A stretch of DNA of 64,000 bases from Mastacembelus armatus (Eukaryota; Chordata; Actinopteri; Synbranchiformes; Mastacembelidae): the NCBI RefSeq assembly GCF_900324485.2, contig NC_046653.1:27188637-27252636 (forward strand). The letters are read 5' to 3'. The number at the start of each line of letters is the position of its first letter. Within the stretch, counting starts at the first letter, position 1. Both the position numbers and the translations under genes were made by a program. The notes under the pieces were generated by a model. The model was not told where the DNA came from, searched no databases, and worked only from the letters and a program-made list of their open reading frames with translations. Below are positions 42,600 through 53,243 of the stretch, in pieces.

Positions 42600-45500
42600 A
42601 GGAAATATACTGATCTTCCCTTCAGGTATGTGGGCCCTTTGTTTGACTGCTTTATTGTGAGTGAGCGCGGGGGTTGAGTGTATTGAAATTATATTATTAT
42701 ATTTGAAAAAAGCTTAAATCCATCAGGTGCTGCTTCGAAAGCATTGGTGGACCGCGAATCGACAGACCAGATGGTTGTTGGAGGTATGTATGCTTTATCT
42801 TTTTATTCTACAATGTTTTTATAAAGTTGTATAGGTTTTTCACAGTCTGATACTATGGGTCTATTGAAAATGGTTGTTTCAACAGGTAACGGTGTTGACG
42901 GTGAGAATAATATTAATTTAAAGAGAATCAGTGTTTTAGTGCCAGCATCGTTGATAATCTTACTATGTTTTGTGGTGCAGACAGGAACAATCAAGCCCCG
43001 TTTTCTAATACCAAAGCGACAGGAGGATGTGATAACTCCCAGTGTACACCAGAGGGATTATGACAGTGAGAGTATGAGAAAAAAATGCATCTCATCACTA
43101 ATTTTAGTTTGGTAAATATTCATTTATAAATTCTGTGTTTTTAATTGGTATATCTGTGTGTACATCTAGATGATTTTCAGCCTGATAAGAGACTGAGAGG
43201 CGCCCTATCATACAGGACCCCTGCAACAGAGAGGAAGAAGGAGGAGAATGGGCAGGAGCAGGAGAATAGTGCTGATGAATCAGGATCTAGGGTTGATGAT
43301 GAGTACGAGCTGTGGGCCTCAGAGACAGCATCTGCAACACGATTCCTGGAGCATCTGATTTCACCAACACTACTGTGTGAGCAAGAAGATATCACTGCAG
43401 CTGTTTCATCTCAAAGTGATGTGGCTACATTATTCCCTACAGTAGACTTTGGCGCTTTGACCAATACAGCGCAAGTCAGGGTTTCACAGAGCCGTCTGAG
43501 GGGCTGTGTGAGAGGTCACTATTGCAAACACCCTGTGTGACCCCACCTGTTGATCTATGGGCACGGCTGAAGCTGGGTCGTGTACCTTATGGTGAAATTT
43601 TGTCAAGAAAGGGAAAGCATTTGTGCAGTCATAATGACACTTCAGACAATAATGTATGTTTCAGTGTGTGTGTTATCTGTTCAGAAAACCCCTCATTGGG
43701 GGATCTGGAAATATTACACCATGCTAAAGAACTACATGAATCTTTAGGTCTCCAGCACACACAGCAGGTGGCTTTTAGTGATGTAACTAGATTCGAAAGA
43801 GAATTAGGGGTAAAAATTATAATTTTTCATCATAGTGGTGGTAGAAAATGGCCGCTCTGTTTCCAAACACACAACTCCCCTCATCCACGAACCATCTGGC
43901 TGTAGCTACATGATGCCCACTATTATCTGATAATAAACCCTAAGGGTTTTTTGGGAGCCTCATATGTCTGTGAGTACTGTTACAACACCTTTGAGACACC
44001 ACTGTTACATAATTGTAAACGCAAGTATAATGTTTGCTTCGCAGTATGTGAGCAGTACCCTGGGCCCACTGTCAAATGTTATAAGTGCAGGTGCATTTAT
44101 AAATCCATGCACTGTTTTCAGAATCACAAATTGCTGGACCCTGATCACCATATGATACCTTGTGCTACTATGAAATATTGTGAGGAGTGTGGAAAAATTT
44201 ACAGGAGTTGTAAGCAGAGCCCTAGACACAGTGTGCAGCGCCCCACTGCATGCACTGTGGGGCACTCAGAGGAGGCATGGTGCATCAGTGCTAAATACAG
44301 CCCCCACCCCTTAAAGAGGCAGAAGAGTAACCCCGTGACAATTATATTCTGTATGACTTTGAAACCAGGTACAGTGATGGGAAGCATGAGGCCAATTATG
44401 TCTGTGCCATGGAAATGAATGAGATGAGCGACCCCTACCCATTTTGTTACACTAGTGTTAATTGCGTGGCTGCGTTTGGATGTAATATGTATAAGGGGTA
44501 CACATTCATTGTTCATAATGCTTCCGGTATTGATAGCTATATAATACTTGAATACTTTGTGATTATGAAGGGCAGCAGAGTAATTCTGATGTACGATGAC
44601 GATTACAGTCAGCGATGGATTGACTCGTACAGCTTTCTGCCTATGAGCCTGGCTAAAACACCGGCCGCCTTAGACTTTGATGGTATAATGAGGTTAAAGA
44701 CACACCATTTAAAATGCAGGGTGAGCTGAGCCATTACTGCCACAATGATGTGGAAGTACTGTGGAAGGCCTGCATGATCTACCGCACAGCATTTATGCAG
44801 TGTACACAGGTGGACCCTTTTGCTTTCACAACTCTGGCATCAAGCTGTATGGGAGAATTTAAGAAGCTCTTCCTGCCTCATGATACTCTTGCTCTCACAT
44901 ACGGGGCGATGTACATTAAGTGTAATAAAGTATTTTCAGATGTGTCTGTGCAGTAGCTGGAATATCTGGCTTATTCTGAAAAGCGAGTGATTAGACGCGC
45001 TCAGAGGGGGTGAACACAAGGTGGGTTCGTACTGGGTGGATGGGTTCGATGTTGCCTCAAACACATGTTTTGAATTTTCTGGCTGTTACTTTTATCGCTG
45101 CATCAAGTGTTACCCAGAATCCTCTGCTAATAATGTGGGGCTTTATGCACAGTTTAACAATAAGGTCGAGGCTCTATGGATTCTTCCTGGGCTCACTGTG
45201 ATTGTGATGTGGGAGTGTGAGTGGAATCAGTTAAAATAGACAAATTCAGCTGTCAAGACATTTCTTGCGGATTACAAGAAACCTGAGCGCCTGAACCCTA
45301 GGGATGCGCTTTTCGGCAGCAGGACAAAATCTATGAAACTCCCACATGTGACAGACTGTGCAGTAGGGGAAAAAGTACACTATTATGACTTCACAAGTCT
45401 TTATCCAATTGTGCAGGCCAAAAAAGATTATCCGATAGGCCACCCAGAGATAATAGTAGGCAATTTTGCCAGTACTGAAAATTTTTTTGGGCTAGTCTTA

Positions 45501-46515
45501 CCACCTAGAGGGCTGTACCATCCTGTTCTGCCCCACAGCTGCCATCACAAGCTCATGTTCCCTCTCTGCCGGACATGCAGTGAGGAGTTGAATCAGGTCA
45601 GTGAGTGAAAGCACAGTGACCATGAGAGGCAGCTGACCGGGACATGGATTTCTTTTGAACTTGAAAAAGCAGTTGAAAAGGGGTATAAGGACCCTTTGCA
45701 TTAATGAAGTGTGGCATTTTCCAAAAAAGACTGACACTTTGTTCAAAGACTATGTCAAGACATTTCTAAAATGGAAACAAGAGGCATCGGGCTGCCCCAA
45801 ACACACCAAAACAGAAAAAAAATATGTCGCAGACTATTTTGCTCATGAAGGCATCAGACTAAACCCTGACAAGATAGCTGTCAATAAGACAGTCAGGAGC
45901 TGCAACAAGCTACTTCTAAACTCCCTGTGGGGAAGGTTTAGCATGAGAACCAATTTGGGGTCATGTGAGTTGATTACAGAGCCTGAGAGATTCACGCTAA
46001 TTCAGAGCTAATGTTTAGTGACCATTTTGATGTTAGACAGTTCTGTTTCATCTCCGATGAAATAGCAATGGTTCAGTGGTGCGGTAGATGATGTGAATGT
46101 GTTCATTGACGCAGTGACAACAGCTCATGTTGTACGACCTACTGGACAAGTTGCAACAGAGAGTTCCGTACTGTTATACTGATTCTCTTATCTTCACATC
46201 TAGACCCGGGGAGTGGACCCCTCCCCTAGGACCATACCTGGGGGAATTGACAGATGAGTTGTGTGGTGAGGACGGTGAGGATGATTTCATCAGAGAGTTT
46301 GTGTCAGGTGGACCCAAATGCTATGCTTACCATACGCAGAGAGGGAAGACACAGGTAAAATGTAAAGGGGTAACTCTGAATTCTGCTAACGTGGCTGTTG
46401 TGATTCAGGAGTCACTGGTGGGGCTTGTCAAATCATTCGTGGCTGATCAGAAATCAGACCGTCACATCACCAGATCTACCAGGTTGCCCTTTCATCTATT
46501 CCCAGGAAATTGAGG
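42600..46515 (+). mobile_element. Polinton/Maverick-type protein-primed DNA polymerase fossil
   Basis: Plus-strand remains of a family B DNA polymerase of the protein-primed type carried by Polintons. Parts: a possible leader with splice-like sites (about 42600-43150); an unassigned N-terminal region (43150-43905); a cysteine-rich and exonuclease region (43950-44730, with CEYCYN, CEECGKIY and YDDDYSQRWIDSYSFLP); and a palm (44900-46510) in which motif A (YYDFTSLYPI), motif B (NSLWGRF) and motif C (CYTDSL) can be named. Broken in roughly ten places. No Polinton integrase, ATPase, protease or capsid gene and no terminal repeats are in the window, so this is a lone fragment, probably old. Confidence 0.85.
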
Positions 46516-46616
46516 AACAAATCAAATGTTTTCCAGGGAGGACACATTCTTGGTGAATCAGAGGGGTCACATGAGTCTACCATTAGAACCTAACGACCCC
46601 CACCTGAGCTCACTCC

Positions 46617-46850
46617 TTTTGTTCACCTAATGAGCCTATTCAGGCCAGGTGTAAAGTGAAACCAACTCAGGAGTATGGGTCTAACGATCTTTACATAGCT
46701 AACCTAATGAGCCTATGGCACTAGGGTGTATTGAAACCAACCTGGGAGATAAATTAGAGTTTCCAGACCAGCTTTTTCTCAGATTGATGAAGCCACTTGG
46801 ATGGGTGGTGAAATATTTCGACTTAAAAAACTGAAAGTCCAGTTGACATG
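46617..46850 (+). repeat. Dispersed PLE-like terminal repeat, copy B
   Basis: Carries CCTAATGAGCCTATTCAGGC (46628 onward) and GAAACCAACTCAGGAG. A second partial unit follows from 46700 (CCTAATGAGCCTATGG, GAAACCAACCTGGGAG) and then a hammerhead-like segment at 46785-46830: GATGA, a GCCAC/GTGGT stem, GAAA. The same phrases occur at 11035-11165 on the other strand. Penelope-like assignment is tentative. Confidence 0.5.
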
Positions 46851-47029
46851 ACTCAACCTTTAGATAACTTCCCCTCGACAACTGAGAATCTTCACAGACA
46901 TTCTGACTAATTGCAGGTGTGTTGTGGGTTGTGGGTGGATGAGATCAATCATTATAACATCATGTTTAAAACAAAGTATTAGAGTAATTGAAGTGATGAT
47001 TGGCTGTGGGTCGGGTGCAGAGATGTATA

Positions 47030-47402
47030 TGTTATGGGGATGGATTTTTGAGTTCCGGTCTTGGACTTTTATGTTAGTTAGTTTCCTGTTTATCCTGTGT
47101 CGATCTTGGGTAGCTTTATGTTCATCAGTAAAGATTAGCTTCACCTGTGTTAATTAGTTCTGTCCCGAGTCTATGTATATCACCTGTTTTTCTTTGTTCA
47201 GTGTTGGAGCATTAATGTGTGTATTACCTTTGTCGAGGAGTGTGTTTCGCCTGTTTTTAGTTTTTTGTGCCTGTCCGCCGAGTGGCAGAGATATTTAGTT
47301 TGCTTGCCTGAGCCTGGTTGATCCAGGTTTAATAAAGTTTGTGTCCTGCATTTGGGTCCTCTCCTCTCTTCGTTCACCACCACCACAAACACATTCATAA
47401 CA
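47030..47402 (+). mobile_element. Solo LTR with xTATA target duplication
   Basis: 373 bp, TGTTATGGGG...CATTCATAACA, flanked by GTATA (47025-47029) and CTATA (47403-47407), which match at four of five positions. A polyadenylation-type AATAAAGTTTGTGTCCTGCA lies near 47331-47350. Confidence 0.7.
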
Positions 47403-47419
47403 CTATATCAGAGAACATT

Positions 47420-47785
47420 ATAGGTGCGGTTCCAGGAATCAGAACGGGACCCAAGTGCAGATTCAAAAGGTTTTATTTAACACAAAATCACTGGAGAACT
47501 TAAAGAGAATGAAGGATCTCCAGGAACGAGCAGGGATTCAGCATGTACAGAGTTCCAGCCGCAGATCACGGAACACCGGCTTTAACCGGGAGGCGAGGGA
47601 TCTGGAAAAGGGTGAAAAAAAGACCAGGTAAGTAATTAGCAACAAAGTTAAGTATCTCAAACAGAGGGACTTTCCACTACCGCGTGGGTAAATGGACAAA
47701 CTGGCGCCAAGGTTGTGAAGAACCAGGGCTTTTATGGAAGCAGGTGAAGGTGACTCAAAGGAAAAGAAATGTATATAAGTCACTT
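47420..47785 (-). mobile_element. LTR-like fragment
   Basis: The GGGACCCAAGTGCAG...TTTTATTTAAC order equals the antisense R/U5 region of the solo LTRs at 11513 and 49118. It also has GGCTTTTATGGAAGCAGGTG at the far side. Ends were not resolved; it may be truncated. Confidence 0.45.
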
Positions 47786-47789
47786 CAGT

Positions 47790-48330
47790 GTATAAATCGC
47801 GTTTCCATATCCCATTTATTTCTAAAATCCTTGAAGAAGCTGTTGCTAAGCAGCTATCAAACCACTTACACAGAAATTAACTATTTGAAGATTTTAAATC
47901 AGGATTTAGAGTCATCAAAGTACAGAAACAACACTGTTAAAAGTCACCAACGATCATCTTTTAGCCTAAGATAATGGACTCAACTCTGTACTTGTGCTGC
48001 TTTTGACACCACCGACCACAGCATCTTATTACAGAGACTGGAGCATGTGATTGGAATCAAAGAAACAGCATTAAATTGATTCCAATCTTATTTATCAGGC
48101 AGAATCCAATTTGTTCATGATGAACCTTCCATGCACTCAAAAGTTAGTCAGGGAGTTCCACAAGGTTCTATGCTAGGACCGATTCTGTTCACCTAATATA
48201 TGTTTCTCCTAGCCAATGTTATTAGGTAGCACTGCATTAATTACCACTGCTATGCAGATGACTCTGGGCTATATCTATCTGTGAAATCATCTACCCAACA
48301 TTTACTGTTGTTTCTCCTGGATCACAGCAG
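47790..48330 (+). mobile_element. Decayed L2-type LINE RT
   Basis: The plus strand keeps phrases in order: a STETTLLKVTND equivalent near 47925-47950, FDTTDH-like near 48000, SQGVPQGSMLGPILF-like near 48145-48190, and HCYADDSGLYLSV-like near 48240-48285. Many breaks. Confidence 0.65.
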
Positions 48331-48823
48331 GTTTAGTAAGATGTTGCAAATGTCCCTCTCCCCAGAAACAGTTTCCAGCTTTGGGATCCATGATCATAAG
48401 CCAGTGATTCTCAAACTCTGAGGTGGGGCGTGACGCCGTGACAGGTGAGACGCAGCGAACGGGAGTCTAATTTTGTGTATATCCTAATTCATAATTTTCT
48501 TTACTGACAAACACCATACGCGCAAAATAAAACAACCACATACAAAGAAACATGTCATTAAAAAACACAAATAGAGGGAAACAAGAGGAACCATGGTGTG
48601 GGAAATAAATGTTTAACATCGGCACTTAATTGTAGCGGACAATAAGCAAACCTTAACACAGCGACGCAATGATTAGTGGGCATAACAATGGATAAATTTG
48701 TTACACAGACGCCTAAAACAGCAGGCGACTCCACGCCAGCAGACAAAAACACGACAGACAGTAAGGTAAATCAAGCAAAAAGCCAGCCAAAAAGAAAATA
48801 CAATGAAGCCATCATTGATAATG
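48331..48823. other. Unassigned intergenic DNA
   Basis: 48400-48480 reads GATTCTCAAACTCTGAGGTG and onward, like the start of a dispersed hAT-type pseudogene segment, but this is not firm. No gene was recognised. Confidence 0.3.
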
Positions 48824-49840
48824 GCAGAAATAAATGATTGCCTATAATAGGTACATGGAGAGAAGCTTCGGATAGACCATATTGTTGTCTAAACTGTATC
48901 CAAATCTTAATTGAATTATTAACTACAGGTTGCAAATCTTGTTCTTGTGGAGTTGCTCAAGGTTCTATTCTTGGTCCTATTCTTTTCTCATTATATTTAT
49001 TACCACTTGGGTCAATTATAGCCAGGCATAATTTGTCTTTCCACTGTTATGCAGATGATCTGCAAATCTATCTACCTTTAAACCCAGAGCAAAATGACTC
49101 ACAAAATCATTTATTTGTGTTACGTGTTTGGAGTGCTGGAGAGAGGAAGGAGAGACAGGACCCAAATGCAGGACAACAAGGCTTTAATAATTCTCCTGGA
49201 ATTGCCAGGGCTCAGGAAAGAAACATAAACACAACCGGATGTCCCAGTAAACAAATGCTAGCCGGATAGGCGGCGCAGTCTGCCACGTGAGGCATATAAC
49301 AAAAAACTCACTATCCTCAGACAATCTGCAACCATCTACACATGTCAATGCTTCAGCAGAGAACAAAGGAGTACAGGGAGTACTTATAGAGGCTGAGACA
49401 ACAGATAAATGAGCACAGGTGAAAATGATCAGTGACAAACGTAAAGCTGCCAGGGACCGATGCAGAGGGGAAAACAGGAAGTCCCTTCAGCATAAAGGTC
49501 CCCCGGCAGGAAGTTCCAAAAGGGGACTCATAACAATTTGACTGTATTAATGACATCAAGTGGTTAAGCCAACATTGTCTTTGTTTAAATGAAGATAAAA
49601 CAGAGGGATTCTGTGATGGCTGGCTTTGGCACACTGTCCTCAAGGTTCAGCGTAACCATCAGAACTCCGGGGGTGCTATTTGACAGTTATTTGAAGTTTG
49701 ATAAACATATTGATAACAAGATGAGTTTTTATCAATTGCTTGTTGGCCAAACCTAAACCCTTTCTGAGTGGTGATGACCTCGAGATAGCCATCCATGCTT
49801 TAATCAGTTCCAGACTTGATTACTGCAATGCAAACATTTA
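48824..49840 (+). mobile_element. L2/Maui LINE fragment (duplicate B), split by a solo LTR
   Basis: Same fragment as 24297-24860, with CGVAQGSILGPILFSLYLLP and YADDLQIYLPLNPEQ. It is interrupted at 49118-49535 and then continues with DCINDIKWLSQH. It retains about 60 bases near 49570-49640 that copy A has lost. Confidence 0.85.
49118..49535 (-). mobile_element. Solo LTR with perfect 5-bp target duplication
   Basis: 418 bp, TGTTACGTG...CTCATAACA, flanked by ATTTG at 49113-49117 and 49536-49540. The paralogous segment at 24590-24600 shows the empty site CATTTATTTGACTG. Internal order (GGACCCAAATGCAGGACAAC, then GGCTTTAATAATTC) marks it as antisense. Confidence 0.9.
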
Positions 49841-50171
49841 ATAGCACTTAAACACAACTCAATATCAAACAAAAGTGCTTCCATTACATAACGAACACAC
49901 TAAAAACAAAACCAACTGTCAGGTCTCTGGAGTTGTAAGTTGGTGCAGAGTCTAATGAGATCCATGGGGGTGAGTCCATTTGATAAAAACATTGCACAGA
50001 CTCAAACCAACCACTGTCCAATCTCTGAGCTTCTGTGCTTGTTAGACCACACAGGTGCATTTCAAGGTCAGTAACAACTACTGAATAAGACGATCTGATG
50101 CAGGTTGTATGACACTTGTGAGAAGTTCTGTACATGTTTCACTGACTAACTCTTTGTTTCAGACATCTTTA
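49841..50171 (+). promoter_or_regulatory. OR upstream module
   Basis: Core motif at 49951-49970, 202 bases before the ATG. The LINE-tail-like part is shortened as in the gene at 25274, in keeping with the shared duplication. Confidence 0.55.
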
Positions 50172-51098
50172 ATGGATATTAACTTAAATGTGACATATTT
50201 AACTCTTGATGGTTATGTGGAAGTTCACAAATACAGATTTGTTTATTTTGTGATCCTGTTCACAGCGTATATTCTAATAATCTGCTTCAATTCTACTATT
50301 GTGTGTCTGATAGTGATTCACAAAAACCTCCATGAGCCTATGTACATTTTAATTGCAGCTTTGTTACTGAATTCTGTTCTTCTCAGCACTGCTCTTTACC
50401 CAAAGATTCTGTTTGATGTTTTATCTGAAAAACAGATCATATCATATTCAGCCTGTCTCTTTCAGTGGTTTATATATTATTGTCTAGGCTATTCAGAGTT
50501 TTTACTGTTAGCAGCCATGGCCTATGACAGGTATGTGTCTATATGTAAACCTCTGCAGTATCCAACTATCATGACAAAAAAAAATATCTTTATTTTCCTG
50601 GTTGTAGCTTGGATTCTGCCTGCTGGTCAGTTTGCAGCCCCAGTTGTAATCAGTTCTAACTTTAAACTCTGTAACTTTAATTACAAAGGAATAATTTGCA
50701 GCAGTTTAATTTTGAAACTTCACTGTGTGATGTCAAGAGTAGTATATATATATGGACTGGTTGTTTTGATAAATCTTTTAATTCTGCCTGTGCTTTTCGT
50801 CCTCTTTACCTACATAAGGATATTTATAATCACCTATCGAAGTGGTAGAGAAGTCAGGAGAAAAGCTGCACAGACCTGTTTACCTCACCTGATTGTTCTA
50901 ATCAATTATTCTTGTCTGTTTGGATTTGATATACTTATAGCTCGAATGGAGACAAATTTCCCAACAACTGTGCATTTAATAATGTCGTTACAATTAATTT
51001 TGTATCATCCTATTTTTAATCCAATCATATATGGACTAAAAATGAAAGAAATTTCTAAACACCTCAGGAAATTGTTCTGTCCAGGTAAAATAGTCTAA
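50172..51098 (+). CDS. Odorant receptor (7-TM GPCR)
   Basis: Intact 308-residue receptor, duplicate partner of the gene at 25274. It starts MDINLNVTYLTLDG and keeps CFNSTIVCLIV, PMYILIAALLLNS, a TM3 Cys (YSACLFQW), MAYDRYVSICKPLQ, KAAQTCLPHLIVLINY and NPIIYGLKMKEISKHL. TM4-TM5 (AGQFAAPVVISSNFKLCNFN and VMSRVVYIYGLVVLINLL) agrees with 25274 and, in its second half, with the gene at 57412. An AAAAAA run codes KKN (KKNIFIFLVVAW), a potential slippage spot but in frame here. One shared Cys of TM4 is Gly (PAGQ for PACQ). Confidence 0.94.
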   Translation: MDINLNVTYLTLDGYVEVHKYRFVYFVILFTAYILIICFNSTIVCLIVIHKNLHEPMYILIAALLLNSVLLSTALYPKILFDVLSEKQIISYSACLFQWFIYYCLGYSEFLLLAAMAYDRYVSICKPLQYPTIMTKKNIFIFLVVAWILPAGQFAAPVVISSNFKLCNFNYKGIICSSLILKLHCVMSRVVYIYGLVVLINLLILPVLFVLFTYIRIFIITYRSGREVRRKAAQTCLPHLIVLINYSCLFGFDILIARMETNFPTTVHLIMSLQLILYHPIFNPIIYGLKMKEISKHLRKLFCPGKIV

Positions 51099-52007
51099 TG
51101 TACTAACATCTATAAGAGTCCCATTTTATTTCATCCTAAAAACAGGGCTGTAGATTTTCTGGGCTTTCAAAAGAAAAATAGTGTCTCATTGTGGTTTCTT
51201 GAACTTCCTGCTGTGTAATATCAATTCCATTATAGAGGGTCCCTGGTCCTGTTTGGGATCAGTCGGTCTCTTGATTATCAGTTTTAAAAGCAATAAATAA
51301 GGGTAAATCTTCTCCATATGGGTTATATGCTTTTAATTTAAGTCATATACATATTTTTCTATATATATAATGTATTTACAATATATTTTTTCAATTATCA
51401 ATTAAGATCATCCAAGTGCAGTAAAGGGAACATACCTAAATCTAATTAGTATGTGAAGATCTCCACTTAAACACTTAAAACAGCAGCAGTTCTCTTTGGT
51501 TGGACCTGACAGAGTTTCTCCTAGTACTTTGTAGCACCTTGAAGAAACTGCTGTAGTTCTGTAGATTCAGGCTGTCCCAGTGTCTTCTGTCTCTTCATGT
51601 AATCCCAGACTCACACCTCATTGCCCAGATCCGGGCTCTGTGGGGTTCAGACCATCTGCTGCCGGACTCCAGCTTCTTCTTGCTTCTGAAAATAGTTCTT
51701 CATGAACTCTAGTGGGTTCTTTATGGGCTTACTTTCCTGCTCAATGAACCAGGAACCAATCGCACACCTGATGGTGTTGTGTGACAAGAATCTAAAACAT
51801 GAAAACTGCCTAAAATTCTGCACAGTGCTGAATATATAGGTCAGCAGTGGGCTAATAAACCTGCTAGTAGGCTGAGAAGGCTGTTATCATTCATTAATTT
51901 CATTAATCCATTGCGCTGTGCTTCACAGCCGATTTGAGTGTTAGTGTAACAATGACAGCAAAAACTGTATAGCAAGATGATAATGACCTACTGAACCTTC
52001 CAGTATG
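51099..52007. repeat. 3' flank of duplicated OR segment, copy B
   Basis: Matches 26201-27066. Similarity ends at about 52000 (GATAATGACCTACTGAACCT). Confidence 0.8.
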
Positions 52008-52700
52008 GTTCATTGGCATTTTCCTTACAAGAGATACGCAGTCACAATCAACTTTATTGTCCAAATTATCTACAGTTTAAAATTGCATTGCTACTACATG
52101 ACAGTTAGACTGTATATTTGGAAGACTAAACAGGTGTATAGCTGTGATAATAAAAGGCTCAGTAAAGGTCAACTAACACTAGACATGTTCGCCCTGTACG
52201 GTGCCTGAGTGTGATTGCTCCTGTCCCCAACCTTCTCCCCTGCCAGCCTGCACTCTCACTGAACTTGAAACAATCTGGGCCTGAACACACTGATGTCAAT
52301 ACTATACCACTGAAGAGAAGCACTCTGGCAGAGCACATAGTGCAGGTGATATCATCCTGGAATGGCTGTTGCACTCTTCTTCACAGTTTCCCTGTAGACT
52401 TTTGCAAATGTCTGTTTCCTTCTTTGTTTGCAGCAGTATGCTACAGAAACACCCATGACAGGTGACTACACACTTAGCATGTACAGACACTAGGTAGTCC
52501 ATAACGTGGCTGAGTTTGATCATCAAAGCCTAGTTCATCTGACTAGCTCTGTGCAAACTTGCAGAGAGTGACCAATCAGTTAGTGAAGTTGATGTGTTGG
52601 AAACATGAAAAAGGGCAGTATAAGGATCTAAGTGACTCTGACAAGGCCCAAGTGTTGATGGCTACATGACAGGGCCAGTGCAGCTCCAGAATAGCAGGAA
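52008..52700. other. Unassigned intergenic DNA
   Basis: 52140-52210 and 54900-54990 share phrases (AAAAAGGGCAGCATAA... / AAAAAGGGCAGTATAAGG), suggesting a small dispersed or duplicated piece. No gene was seen. Confidence 0.35.
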
Positions 52701-53243
52701 TTGTAGGCTCTTACAAAGGGCATCTGGACTGGTCTGTTCACACTGGGGAAACATCAAGGCGGAATCACCTGGAGGGTAAAAAAAATCTGATACACTACAA
52801 CACATAATGTAAATATGAGTCCAATTAAACTTTATTTGTATGGCACTTAAACACAACTCAACATTGACCAAAGTGCTTCCATAACACAACAAACAACACA
52901 ACACTTCCATTAAACAAAGAAACACTGAAGAAAGCACCACAGTAGCAACTAAACACAATACGTCAGTAAATAAACAAAGCCAAACAACTGTGAGGTCTCT
53001 GGAGTTGTAAGTTGGTGCAGAGTCTAATGAGATCCATGGGGGTGAGTCCATTTGATAAAAACATTGCACAGACTCAAACCGACCACTGTCCAGTCTCTGA
53101 GCTTCTGTGCTTGTTAGACCACACAGGTGCATTTCAAGGTCAGTAACAACTACTGAATAAGACGATCTGATGCAGGTTGTATGACACTTGTGAGAAGTTC
53201 TGTACATGTTTCACTGACTAACTCTTTGTTTCAGACATCTTTA
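52701..53243 (+). promoter_or_regulatory. OR upstream module, long form
   Basis: Core motif at 53023-53042. The long form also has GGTCTGTTCACACTGGGGAA near 52732 and the full LINE-tail-like stretch 52815-52960. Nearly identical to 57000-57411 from about 52820 on. Confidence 0.6.
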
